Origin: Oscillospiraceae bacterium
GTDB lineage: Bacteria > Bacillota > Clostridia > Oscillospirales > CAG-272
NCBI GenBank assembly: GCA_015064245.1
Contig: SVSQ01000013.1
Coordinates: 1 to 35,389, forward strand
DNA length: 35,389 nt
Direction of reading: 5' to 3'
Numbering within the stretch: position 1 is the first letter of the stretch; each line of letters begins with the position of its first letter. Made by a program: the position numbers and the translations under genes. A model generated the notes under the pieces. The model saw only the letters and a program-made list of their open reading frames with translations, ran no database searches and was not told the origin of the DNA. Below, piece by piece: positions 14,995 through 24,110 of this stretch.

Positions 14995-17190
14995 TCAAAG
15001 CTCAATCGTATTTTCTTCGCCAGTGAGAGTTTTTTCTCTTGCGGAGGCTGAAAATAAAAGTACCTGCGTTCCCTCAGATGCAAGTGAGATAAGAAGACTG
15101 AGGATCTTTGAGAGTCTTACGTCGTCGAAATACACCAGACATTCGTCTAAAATAAGCGGAACGGCGCGTCCCTCGGATAGCTTTTTGTGAAGCGCCAGAC
15201 GCAGGCAGAGCCAGGCGAGATCGGCGCTTCCGCCGCTCAGATATTCGTCGCTTACGAGAGCGGAATGCTCTGTGGTACGGTATTTTAAATTAAGGGAAGG
15301 ATCAAGCAGAAGTGAGGAATACCGTCCCTCTGTTACGGAGCAGAAGAGCTTGCCCGATTCGCGGCTGAGATACGGAGATACCGTCTCACGAACGGCGGTC
15401 TCCGCCTCTGCTAAAGCGGAGATAGCGAGGTTTACAGCATCAAAGGTCTCCGTAAGCTCGGAATGGCGCTTCTTTTCCTCTTCGATCTGGCAAAGCGTCT
15501 TTATAGGATCTACGCTGTCGAATCCCGATGAAGCCAGCGATATGCGCAGCGCGTGAAGCTGATCCTCGAGGGCGGAGATAGAGTGCTTTAAGCCGTGTAT
15601 CACGTCCTCGGATACCGAGCGTCTGTCGGTCAGATTCAGCTTCTCCTCCGTAAACGCCGCCGCTCGCTCCTTTTCGACCTCGGAAAAAGCCGAAAGATGG
15701 GCGGAATTCACGTTGAGAGCGTTTCCGATATCGGAAAGCGCTTGATAAAGGGAGGTCTTTTCCTCGGAAAAGGCGGCGTAATCAGCCTTTACCTCTTCCG
15801 CCGAGGTCTTGTTCCAACGTCTTAGCATCGCTTCAAGCTCGTCGTGCTTTTTTGCAAGATGCTCAAGCTCGTCGTTGTAAGCCTTTGAAATAGTGGTGGT
15901 CTCTCTCGCTCTTGAGTTCTCGTACTCCTCGCAGGCGGCGCAGACCTCCTCGCAGGAAAGCCCGTCCGGTGAGAGGGAGCGCAGATACGCCTTGCGTTTT
16001 TTATCAGTCGCATACGCGAAGTAGGCGAAAACGTTTCCCGAAAACAGAGCGACTACCGTAAGCGGAATAAATACGGGAGTGAAGAACATCGCCGCGAAAA
16101 AGCCTACTGTGATAAGATAGCACACGCAGGCAAGTATAAGAAACCGTTTCGTTTTTTGGCTGAAAGCGTTGACGGACGCTCTGATGCCCGCGGTCTTGCC
16201 GAGGGCGAGGAACTGTCGGTATTCCTTGGGGATTCTGGCGTTGCGCTCGTCTTCGCTCTCCAAAAGACGCTTTTTCAGACCGTCGCAGGTCTGCTCCCTG
16301 AGAGATATTTCGGATTCAATGCTCTTTATTTTCGCAACGTACTCGTCGTCCGGACAAAAGCCGAGATGTGTGTTACGCTCGACAAGAACTGAGATCTCGG
16401 AGGAAAGCCTTTCCGCCTCGTTTCTGAGACGCCCGTCCTCCTGAAGATATCCGCGTATCTTTACTGCTTTGGTCTTTTCAAGAGTGGTCTGCGCTCGTAA
16501 AAGCTCGTTTTTCAGCTCAGTAAGATGCTCCTCGGTGTCAACTATCTCCGAGGCTATGCTCTCGCATTTCTTTTTAACGTCGAGAGCGCTCTCGTAATCT
16601 TCTTTAAGCGCGGCTATGCGGTCTTCGGTGTCGTGAATGAGACCGCCTCTGCCTCTTTTGAACTGCAGCTCTTTTCTCAGATCATCCAGCTTTGCGTTGG
16701 CTTTTCTGAGGTTTACCCCTTCGTCGCCGGATATGAGCAGGTTGCTGATAGCGGTGGCAGTTCCTTCATCGGGAGCCGCGCCGCCGCTCTGACTGACGTA
16801 TATGGAACGGCTGTAAAGCTTTTCGGGAATACCGAGAAAATATTCTCCCGGGGTTAATGCGGACTGCTTCCAGTCCTCGAATTCGCTTCCGTCGGGACGG
16901 GTGACAGTTACCTTGCTCTTACCCTTTTCGCCGTCTTTTCTGAAAATGAGATACTCGTCCCCGTTGAACTCTATCTCCAGAGCTCCCGAGGCGCACATGG
17001 TCTTGAAATTGACGTGTCTCTGACGCTCCTTTGAATCGTTGAAGCCGTAAAACACGTATTTTATAAAGGCGCAAAGCGTGCTTTTTCCCGACTCGTTACT
17101 TCCCGTTATGAGATTGAAGCCCTCGGAAAGGGTTACGTTACGCTGCTGCAAAGCGCCGAAATCGTCGATTATTAGGCGTTTGATATACAA
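14995..17190 (-). CDS. YhaN/SbcC/Rad50-like AAA ATPase with coiled coil
   Basis: FNLITGSNESGKSTLCAFIKYVFYG Walker A; coiled coils; YLSGGSADLAWLCLRLAL signature; PLILDECLVYFDD Walker B. Confidence 0.9.
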   Translation of the reverse strand: MYIKRLIIDDFGALQQRNVTLSEGFNLITGSNESGKSTLCAFIKYVFYGFNDSKERQRHVNFKTMCASGALEIEFNGDEYLIFRKDGEKGKSKVTVTRPDGSEFEDWKQSALTPGEYFLGIPEKLYSRSIYVSQSGGAAPDEGTATAISNLLISGDEGVNLRKANAKLDDLRKELQFKRGRGGLIHDTEDRIAALKEDYESALDVKKKCESIASEIVDTEEHLTELKNELLRAQTTLEKTKAVKIRGYLQEDGRLRNEAERLSSEISVLVERNTHLGFCPDDEYVAKIKSIESEISLREQTCDGLKKRLLESEDERNARIPKEYRQFLALGKTAGIRASVNAFSQKTKRFLILACVCYLITVGFFAAMFFTPVFIPLTVVALFSGNVFAYFAYATDKKRKAYLRSLSPDGLSCEEVCAACEEYENSRARETTTISKAYNDELEHLAKKHDELEAMLRRWNKTSAEEVKADYAAFSEEKTSLYQALSDIGNALNVNSAHLSAFSEVEKERAAAFTEEKLNLTDRRSVSEDVIHGLKHSISALEDQLHALRISLASSGFDSVDPIKTLCQIEEEKKRHSELTETFDAVNLAISALAEAETAVRETVSPYLSRESGKLFCSVTEGRYSSLLLDPSLNLKYRTTEHSALVSDEYLSGGSADLAWLCLRLALHKKLSEGRAVPLILDECLVYFDDVRLSKILSLLISLASEGTQVLLFSASAREKTLTGEENTIEL

Positions 17191-17220
17191 AACAGAGATT
17201 CCTTTCTGTCGTTTTTCATT

Positions 17221-18354
17221 TTAATCATCTATGGTGACGTCCGATCCGCTCAGCGCCTTCAAGCCAAGGCGGAGCGCGGTCAGCGCACGCTTTCTTACGG
17301 CGGGATCGTCGGAGGAAAGAAGAGAGTGGAGCTTTTTATAAAATTGTCCTTTTACCGAATAATCATTCAGCAGCTCCTTTTCGTCGGGGAAATAAAAGGT
17401 ACTATTCTCTATCTCGGTAACTGCAAGCTCGGAAAGTCTGCTGAGCAGCAGCTTTTCATCAAGCTCGAAGCCAAGGTTCCCCGAAAGCGTAAGACGGGTG
17501 ATATACTCGTATCCTGCTTTGCGGGCGCGATCATCGGAGAGAGACTGCCTGATGACAGCTTCAGCTTGAGTCTGGGAGGACGCGCCTTCAAGCGAGACGC
17601 TTTCCGTCTTATATACCCAGGGGCAGAACGTGACTCGCTCAGCTTTGACGTCCTTTTCTCCGTTTTGCTCCGAAAGGGTGACGAGGATACCGCCCTTTTC
17701 GCCGTATTCGGAAAAGTCACGTCCCGCAATACAACCGCTGTAAGCGTAGCAGGTCGAGCCCTTTTTCATTATGGCGGTCTTGGTGTGGATATGTCCGAGG
17801 GCGATATAGTCGAGACGGCTGTTTTCAATGGATGCGGGTGAGATATAAGCGTAACTGCCGAGAGGGGAGTCGATATCCGAATGAGCGCATAGAACGTTGA
17901 AGCCGCTGCTCTCCGCCGTGAAATCTTCGATCGGATCCTTGGAATATGAGGGAGAGGTGAATGCGTAGCCGTACACGTTGAGAGAGATCTCGGGGAAGAC
18001 CAGACAGGAAAGCTCCTCGTCGGTGAAGATATACACGTTATCGGAGAAACGTGAGACCTTATAAGGCGAGCCGTGACGGTAGGGATCGTGGTTTCCGGGT
18101 GAGATTATGAAACGAATATCGGAATACTCTGCGAAGACGTTCTGCAGAAACGTTACGGTGTCGCTCGTGTAGAATTCGCTGTCAAAGAGGTCGCCGCTTA
18201 TGAGCACCGCCGCGCAGTCCTGCTGACGCGCAAACTTGAGCGCGGAGGAAAAGACCTCGCGTTGAAGCGCGCGGAGGCGTACGGATTTGGTGTAAGACAG
18301 ATTTTTAAAGGGGCTGTCTAGGTGCAGATCTGCGAGATGAAGGAGTTTCAGCAT
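17221..18354 (-). CDS. YhaO/SbcD/Mre11-like metallophosphoesterase
   Basis: KLLHLADLHLDSPF, ISGDLFDSEF, ISPGNHDPYR, LGHIHTK motifs. Confidence 0.93.
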   Translation of the reverse strand: MLKLLHLADLHLDSPFKNLSYTKSVRLRALQREVFSSALKFARQQDCAAVLISGDLFDSEFYTSDTVTFLQNVFAEYSDIRFIISPGNHDPYRHGSPYKVSRFSDNVYIFTDEELSCLVFPEISLNVYGYAFTSPSYSKDPIEDFTAESSGFNVLCAHSDIDSPLGSYAYISPASIENSRLDYIALGHIHTKTAIMKKGSTCYAYSGCIAGRDFSEYGEKGGILVTLSEQNGEKDVKAERVTFCPWVYKTESVSLEGASSQTQAEAVIRQSLSDDRARKAGYEYITRLTLSGNLGFELDEKLLLSRLSELAVTEIENSTFYFPDEKELLNDYSVKGQFYKKLHSLLSSDDPAVRKRALTALRLGLKALSGSDVTIDD

Positions 18355-18389
18355 TTTTTGTTCTCCTGAAATAATAATATCCTATTTTA

Positions 18390-18418
18390 ATTGTATAACA
18401 AAACGCGGAAATTTTCAA
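18390..18418 (-). promoter_or_regulatory. Promoter for the yhaO-yhaN-GRE operon
   Basis: Minus strand TTGAAA-17 nt-TACAAT. Confidence 0.65.
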
Positions 18419-18469
18419 TAGGTTATATAATATTTTTGTAAACCAATTGAAAAAAATTCCTGTTAAGTA

Positions 18470-18498
18470 TTGATTTTTTGGTTAATTTATGGTATAAT
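18470..18498 (+). promoter_or_regulatory. Promoter for the cytidylate-kinase-like gene
   Basis: TTGATT-17 nt-TATAAT. Confidence 0.7.
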
Positions 18499-18578
18499 AG
18501 ATTTAAAGAAATGATATTTTGTGTATATTTTGTCCTTTGCACAGCGATTTTGCAGAAAAATGAAAGGAAGGAACGCCT

Positions 18579-19181
18579 ATGAACCACATTATAACAATCA
18601 GCCGTCAGCACGGAAGCGGCGGAAGAGAGATCGGAGCTCTCGTCGCAAAGAAGCTCAATATCCCGTTTTACGATAACTCTTTGATACAGCTCGCCTCGGA
18701 GGAGAGCGGGTTCAGCGAGGAGCATTTCCGCGATTACGATAAGTATGCAAATAACAGCTTTCTTTATTCTCTGGTAAGAGGATTTCAGTACCACCAGAAC
18801 GCAACGGGAGTCTGGTCGCTGGAGGATAACATTTATTCCACCCAGGCGAAGGTCATCCGCGACATAGCGGACAAAGGACCTTGCGTTATCATCGGCCGCT
18901 GCGCCGACTATCTGCTCTCGGAACGCCCTGAGCTTGTGAAGATATTCATTTACGGCTCTCTCGACGCCCGCGCCGAGCGTGTTTCGAAGGCGGAGGGAAT
19001 CTCCATCGAAGAAGCTATCGAAGTTATCAAGAACACCGATAAGCGCCGTCAGAACTATTATAACTATCACGCCGACATCAAGTGGGGCGTCGCGCAGAAC
19101 TACAATCTCTGTATCGATTCCAGCTTCTGCGGAATCGAAAAATCCGCTCAGATAATCTGCGATTTTCTTGAGCAGGTGTAA
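18579..19181 (+). CDS. Cytidylate kinase-like family protein
   Basis: ITISRQHGSGGREIGALVAKKLNIPFYD; CVIIGRCADYLL; NTDKRRQNYYNYHAD. Confidence 0.9.
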   Translation: MNHIITISRQHGSGGREIGALVAKKLNIPFYDNSLIQLASEESGFSEEHFRDYDKYANNSFLYSLVRGFQYHQNATGVWSLEDNIYSTQAKVIRDIADKGPCVIIGRCADYLLSERPELVKIFIYGSLDARAERVSKAEGISIEEAIEVIKNTDKRRQNYYNYHADIKWGVAQNYNLCIDSSFCGIEKSAQIICDFLEQV

Positions 19182-19200
19182 TTAAATAACAAGTAAACTA

Positions 19201-19247
19201 AACCAACCGCCGACTACGATATAAAATAGCCACGCGGTTGGTTTTTT
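19201..19247 (+). terminator. Terminator after the cytidylate-kinase-like gene
   Basis: AACCAACCGC...GCGGTTGGTTTTTT. Confidence 0.8.
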
Positions 19248-19300
19248 GACCTTAATGGACTAAACGGAAACAAGCTGACTAGATAGAAAGGAGAATTTGA

Positions 19301-19888
19301 ATGAAAAAAAGAATTTTGTTTGTATTATTAACACTTGTTATTGTTGTAAGTGCTTTGAACGGTTGCAATTCAAATGACGATAGCATAATAGAGTATACTC
19401 CTACGACTTGGAGTTTTTATTCGGGCGCAGAAACAATAGATGATCTGATAACTACAGTAAACAAAGCTAATTCAGGGGAAACTATTATTGAGTACGGTGA
19501 TGACGTTACAAGATTTTTAATGTATGAAAATCTTCACGCCGATGGAAGTGAATGTAATGAAATAGAAATATTGATTCCGAAATTAAAAACAGAAGAATAT
19601 AACCTTGCGGGAATATATGTAGTTAGAGATCATTATCAGTACAGATATACCCACAAAGAGCACTCTTCATCTCTTTTCTGTGTCAGCCTTGGTATCAGTA
19701 AGTATAAAAACGATTCAAATTATAAAGTTGAATCTTATTCCGATTATGTAGGAAATATTCAGGATTATACCGTTCAAGCTAATTTTCGTGATGATATGAC
19801 GGATGCAGAGGCGTATATTAATGATGTTTTATCTTTTGAAACACAAGTTGTTAGAGAATGTGAAGTTTGTAGATCCGCAACGAAATGA
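19301..19888 (+). CDS. Putative lipoprotein, unknown function
   Basis: MKKRILFVLLTLVIVVSALNGCN signal with Cys; upstream AGAAAGGAG. Confidence 0.75.
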   Translation: MKKRILFVLLTLVIVVSALNGCNSNDDSIIEYTPTTWSFYSGAETIDDLITTVNKANSGETIIEYGDDVTRFLMYENLHADGSECNEIEILIPKLKTEEYNLAGIYVVRDHYQYRYTHKEHSSSLFCVSLGISKYKNDSNYKVESYSDYVGNIQDYTVQANFRDDMTDAEAYINDVLSFETQVVRECEVCRSATK

Positions 19889-19896
19889 TAGTGTTC

Positions 19897-19919
19897 TCCC
19901 CCGCCCACGGGCGGGGGGA
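19897..19919. repeat. GC-rich hairpin after the first lipoprotein gene
   Basis: TCCCCCGCCC-AC-GGGCGGGGGGA, near-identical stem to 20537-20561. Confidence 0.7.
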
Positions 19920-19955
19920 CAGACCATTTGATATAAAATGAATAAGGGGGATCTT

Positions 19956-20525
19956 ATGAAAAAAATAATTTCAGTTTTATTGTTATTATCAATTTTTGTT
20001 ATTCCATCATGCAATAATTCATCAAAAAAAGAATTCACGGTTTACGGACATCTTGAACCCGAAAATCGTATCAGTTATCACGAAAATATTCGGGATGCAT
20101 TGGATAAATATAAAGACAACATTTTTACTGTTTCATTAGATCCGGAAAATGAGCTATACGATTCTGTATGGGCAGAAATTTCTCAAGCAGTATTGAACCC
20201 AAAAGAATTTCTTTTGTCATTATCAGAAGATTTTGAAAGTGACATAAAGATTTATGAGGTCATATACATGCAAAATAACGATTTAAGCTCGTATAATCCT
20301 AACTGGGAGACTCGAAGCATTTATTTTGTCACAGATGACGGAGATTTTCTTTATGCAAAGCAAGAGTATGCAGGTGAATTTCTGATTCCTATGGAAGCTT
20401 ACTATGAAAAAAGGGAACAGCTAAACTATGTCGTCAAATATGCATATGGGTCTCCTGCGGAACTTAGATTGCATTCGTATTTTAAAGAATATTTGATCGT
20501 GGATTACGGAAATATAAAAGAATAA
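19956..20525 (+). CDS. Putative lipoprotein, unknown function
   Basis: MKKIISVLLLLSIFVIPSCNN lipobox; start at ATG after AAGGGGG. Confidence 0.75.
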   Translation: MKKIISVLLLLSIFVIPSCNNSSKKEFTVYGHLEPENRISYHENIRDALDKYKDNIFTVSLDPENELYDSVWAEISQAVLNPKEFLLSLSEDFESDIKIYEVIYMQNNDLSSYNPNWETRSIYFVTDDGDFLYAKQEYAGEFLIPMEAYYEKREQLNYVVKYAYGSPAELRLHSYFKEYLIVDYGNIKE

Positions 20526-20536
20526 CAGCTTACAAC

Positions 20537-20561
20537 TCCCCCGCCCTCACGGGCGGGTGGA
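20537..20561. repeat. GC-rich hairpin after the second lipoprotein gene
   Basis: CTCCCCCGCCC-TCAC-GGGCGGGTGG. Confidence 0.65.
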
Positions 20562-20608
20562 AACAGCCGGCGCACAAGCTGACACCGCGAGGACGCCCAC
20601 AACTAAAC

Positions 20609-20641
20609 ACAAAAACGGACAGCCGCAACTGTCCGTTTTTC
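20609..20641. terminator. Bidirectional terminator between lipoprotein and glycosyltransferase genes
   Basis: ACAAAAACGGACAG-CCGCAA-CTGTCCGTTTTT. Confidence 0.85.
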
Positions 20642-20650
20642 GTTTAAATT

Positions 20651-21673
20651 TTAATTATACTTCAGTATCTTTTTCGAGATATTATATCCCGCAAGCATTA
20701 TAAATCTGCCGAGTGGACCAGGGAAGGTGAAAAAGTTGATAGTTTTCGTCTTTATAGCCTTGTAGGTCTGAGGAGAGGTCTCCTTCAGATATTTCCACAT
20801 ATCCTTGATCTTTTGGTAGTTTTCCTTCTGCTTCGAAGCCGCAAGGAATACGTAAGCTATTGTATACATCATGGAAAGCTCGTGGAGCATATATTTGTAG
20901 AGCTGTTTATCGCTCTGCTTTATCTTCTCCAGGTCGTGACATTCCGTCATCAGCTTTGCCACGCGTATCTGCTGATCTATACGCTTTATCATGTTTTTCT
21001 TGGTGACGGACTGATCGTCTCTGCCAAGGAAATAATAGTACAGGTCAACGTCAACGTAGAAAATGCTCTTCACAAAGGGGAAGGGATAGTACATATACAG
21101 ATTGTCAACGTAGAAGGTGTGCTTCGGCAACTCCAGACCTATCTCGCGGAGCAGATCCATTCTGTAGATCACAGAGTGCATCATCAGATACTGTGTAACG
21201 CCGAAGGACTTTGTGTCCTTCCACTGACATACCTGAGCGTTGGGGAAGATCTTGTCGTATTTCATCGGGTGGGTGGTGTTGTCTTCCGCGTGGTCGTAGA
21301 CGTAATTTGCAACGTACATATCGACCGTAACGCCCTTTGCCTCGTTTTCGCGGATATAACCCATCATAGTGTTGAGGGCGTCGGGATCGAGGCGGTCGTC
21401 CGAATCCACCACCTTGTAGTACTTTCCTCTTCCGAGACGGACTCCTTGGTTCACTCCCTCGCCGTGACCGCCGTTCTCCTGATGGATAGCGCGGATCTTG
21501 TCGGGGTATTCAGCGGCGTAACGGTCGGCGATCGCGCCCGTGCCGTCCTTAGAGCCGTCGTTTATTATAAGGATTTCGGTGTCATCCCCTGCGCCGAGAA
21601 GCGATTTTATACAGTTTTCCATATACGCTTCGGAATTGTAGCAGGGAATAGCGAAGGTTATCAGTTTTTCCAT
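20651..21673 (-). CDS. Family 2 glycosyltransferase
   Basis: ITFAIPCYNSEAYMENCIKSLL, ILIINDGSKDGTGAIADRYA, KVVDSDDRLDPDAL. Confidence 0.95.
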   Translation of the reverse strand: MEKLITFAIPCYNSEAYMENCIKSLLGAGDDTEILIINDGSKDGTGAIADRYAAEYPDKIRAIHQENGGHGEGVNQGVRLGRGKYYKVVDSDDRLDPDALNTMMGYIRENEAKGVTVDMYVANYVYDHAEDNTTHPMKYDKIFPNAQVCQWKDTKSFGVTQYLMMHSVIYRMDLLREIGLELPKHTFYVDNLYMYYPFPFVKSIFYVDVDLYYYFLGRDDQSVTKKNMIKRIDQQIRVAKLMTECHDLEKIKQSDKQLYKYMLHELSMMYTIAYVFLAASKQKENYQKIKDMWKYLKETSPQTYKAIKTKTINFFTFPGPLGRFIMLAGYNISKKILKYN

Positions 21674-21711
21674 TTAACTTTTCCTTTCTGCGCGCAAAAC
21701 GCCGTTTAAGG

Positions 21712-22842
21712 TCATTTCAGAAGCTCCATAGCTCTTTTCACAACAGCGTCCATATTGTAATACTTGTATTCCGCAAGTCTGCCGAGAAGTATCAGACCGT
21801 ATTTTTCCGCTTCCTTGCGATACTTGGCGTAAAGCGCGGCGCTCTCGGGATTTGCAACGGGATAATAGGGGATCTCCCCCTCTTTGCCCTCATACTGACG
21901 GGGATATTCCTTCATAACGGTCGTAACTCCGTCCACCTTCTGCAGCGTCATCTTTTTGAACTCGGAGATTCTGGTGAAGTCCTCGCTTACGGTGTAGTTC
22001 ACCGTCGCCGCAGACTGATAGGAATCAACGTTATGAGTCTCGAAAACGAAGTCCAGAGTTCTGTAAGGAAGCTTGCCGAAGCGGTAACCCATAAGTCTGT
22101 CCAGCTCACCCGTGTAGACCACCTTGGAAGAGGTCTCCTCGCCGCATATATATATCTTGCCGTCCTTCAGTGCGATGGCGTTTTCGCATCCGGTTTTTAC
22201 GGTTATGAGCTCGCTGTCAAGCATACGCCTTGCCATTTCGGTGTAGCCTGCAGTCGGGAGACCTTGATAAACGTCGGTGAAATACCTGTCGTCTCTTGAA
22301 AGACGGACGGGAACTCTCTCCGTAGTCTTCGGATCGATCTCCGAGGGCTTTTTGCCCCATTGCTTCATGGTGTAGTACAGAAATATGTTCTGATATACGT
22401 ATTCTCCCAGCTCCGAAAGCTCTGAGTCTGAGCTCTCGCGGAGCTTCATAACGGAAACGGTATCGGTGCCGAACTCGTCCTTCAGCTTTGCTGTGATGCG
22501 CGCGGCTTTTTCTTTGCCGTACACCTCTTCCAAAGCCGTGAGGTTGAAGGGGACGGGTATCTCGCCCTTTTCCAGCTTCGCTACTACCTTGTGGCTGTAG
22601 CCGTTCCATTCGGTGAATCTTGAAAGGAAGTCGAAAACTTCCTTATGATTGGTATGGAATATATGGGGACCGTACTTGTGGACGAGGACCCCGCTCTCAT
22701 CTTTATGATCGTAAATGCTTCCGCCAATGTGCTGAAGCTTTTCTATCACCAATACGCGCTTTCCTTGGTCAGCAAGAAGTCTTGCCGCGGTCATTCCCGC
22801 AAGACCTGCGCCGATAACGGTGTAATCGTAGTTGATTTTCAA
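21712..22842 (-). CDS. glf: UDP-galactopyranose mutase
   Basis: YTVIGAGLAGMTAARLLADQGKRVLVIEK FAD motif; GPHIFHTNHKEVFDFLSRFTEWNGYSHKV; RPVRLSRDDRYF-like PVRLSRDDRYFTDVYQGLP. Confidence 0.96.
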   Translation of the reverse strand: MKINYDYTVIGAGLAGMTAARLLADQGKRVLVIEKLQHIGGSIYDHKDESGVLVHKYGPHIFHTNHKEVFDFLSRFTEWNGYSHKVVAKLEKGEIPVPFNLTALEEVYGKEKAARITAKLKDEFGTDTVSVMKLRESSDSELSELGEYVYQNIFLYYTMKQWGKKPSEIDPKTTERVPVRLSRDDRYFTDVYQGLPTAGYTEMARRMLDSELITVKTGCENAIALKDGKIYICGEETSSKVVYTGELDRLMGYRFGKLPYRTLDFVFETHNVDSYQSAATVNYTVSEDFTRISEFKKMTLQKVDGVTTVMKEYPRQYEGKEGEIPYYPVANPESAALYAKYRKEAEKYGLILLGRLAEYKYYNMDAVVKRAMELLK

Positions 22843-22892
22843 TGGATTGAGATCATTCCTTTCGTAATGGTTTGGGTCGCCCCGTTTTATGT

Positions 22893-22921
22893 ATTATAAC
22901 ACAAAAAGGAAATAAATTCAA
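22893..22921 (-). promoter_or_regulatory. Promoter for glf-GT2
   Basis: Minus strand TTGAAT-17 nt-TATAAT. Confidence 0.7.
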
Positions 22922-22942
22922 GGGCTTTGGCAAAAGATGTGT

Positions 22943-23899
22943 TTATTCGGTCAAAAATCCCATATTCCAGAAATCGAGACAGTACGCGTAATAGCCCCAG
23001 TATTCGTCTTCCGTAGTAACGGGGATCTCGCGGAGCTTGTAGCTGAATTCGGTTATCGGAATGGCGACGGTGGATTCAAAGGCGTCGCGCTTGAATTTGA
23101 CGTCCGTGTAGACCTTGAGCAGGTGGATTATCTCAACGAATATCCTTGCAAAATACTCGTCCGCCTTGGTTGCGATCTCCTTCATTCGGTCTTCAACGGT
23201 AACGTAGAGAAAATTCGTATCGGCGTAAATGTGTACCTTGGAATTTATTCCGAGCCCTACGGAGCTCAGCAGAGCCATCTGCTCGGTAACGACGTACATA
23301 AGCGTATTGAAATTGACGCATTTGAAAACGCAGTCGGTATTGTTTTCCACCAGAACAGTCACGTTGTTTTTGAAATCGGTAACAGCCAGCTTGCGCGCCA
23401 CCGCTTTCATTCCCTCTGATAGTCTGACTGAGCGTTCCTCACCGAAATTGATGAAAAAGCTGCTGTCCGATATTCCGACGCTCTTGACGGTATATATCCC
23501 TTCGCCGCTCGATGCCTGGTAAATTATATCAAGTATGTATTTTCCGTAGTATTTCAGTATTTTCTGAACCTTGATATTGTTTTTGTCGGAGCAGACCGCG
23601 GTAAGAAGAGGATGAAAGAATAACAGTACATTTCCGCTCTTTTCGCGTATGGCTACCGCGCCTAAGACTTTTCCGCTTCTGCGGAGACGGCAGGTGATGG
23701 CGGCGCCCTTTTCGTTTTTTAAGGCTTCCAGTTCTGCAGGATTTTCCAGCAGCTTGATAATGCTTGAATTGCGCTTTGGCAGATCAAAAAGCATATCCGC
23801 TACTTTGTTTTTGTCTATGATCCTTAATTCGGGAGTGAGACGGACGAGACCGTACCGCATTTTTTGTATGATACTGTTGAATCTTAGTTCGCTTTCCAC
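22943..23899 (-). CDS. Protein of unknown function, possibly PAS/sensor-like; GTG start proposed
   Basis: 318 aa from GTG at 23899 with AGGAG upstream; the longer ATG at 23989 lies upstream of the apparent promoter. Confidence 0.7.
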   Translation of the reverse strand: MESELRFNSIIQKMRYGLVRLTPELRIIDKNKVADMLFDLPKRNSSIIKLLENPAELEALKNEKGAAITCRLRRSGKVLGAVAIREKSGNVLLFFHPLLTAVCSDKNNIKVQKILKYYGKYILDIIYQASSGEGIYTVKSVGISDSSFFINFGEERSVRLSEGMKAVARKLAVTDFKNNVTVLVENNTDCVFKCVNFNTLMYVVTEQMALLSSVGLGINSKVHIYADTNFLYVTVEDRMKEIATKADEYFARIFVEIIHLLKVYTDVKFKRDAFESTVAIPITEFSYKLREIPVTTEDEYWGYYAYCLDFWNMGFLTE

Positions 23900-23956
23900 G
23901 TTATTTTCACTCCTGTTTTCGTTGCTTATTTGACTTAGTTTGGACAATCCGTATAT

Positions 23957-23985
23957 ATTATAACATTCGGAACAGAAATAATCAA
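23957..23985 (-). promoter_or_regulatory. Promoter for the unknown gene at 22943-23899
   Basis: Minus strand TTGATT-17 nt-TATAAT. Confidence 0.7.
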
Positions 23986-24033
23986 GCATTTTGCATTAAA
24001 TGTAAAAAAAAATAAAATATTTGCGAAAAACAC

Positions 24034-24062
24034 TTGTAATGAAGGAAAAAATTGTGTACAAT
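24034..24062 (+). promoter_or_regulatory. gapA promoter
   Basis: TTGTAA-17 nt-TACAAT. Confidence 0.65.
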
Positions 24063-24110
24063 ATACTTTGGTAAATAATTTATATTTTCATAAAACGGAG
24101 GATTACTACA

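Noticed and set aside
20813-21709. 298-aa plus-strand ORF antisense to the GT2 gene
   Set aside because: Mirror of a well-supported glycosyltransferase; composition (V/H rich) is typical of antisense frames.
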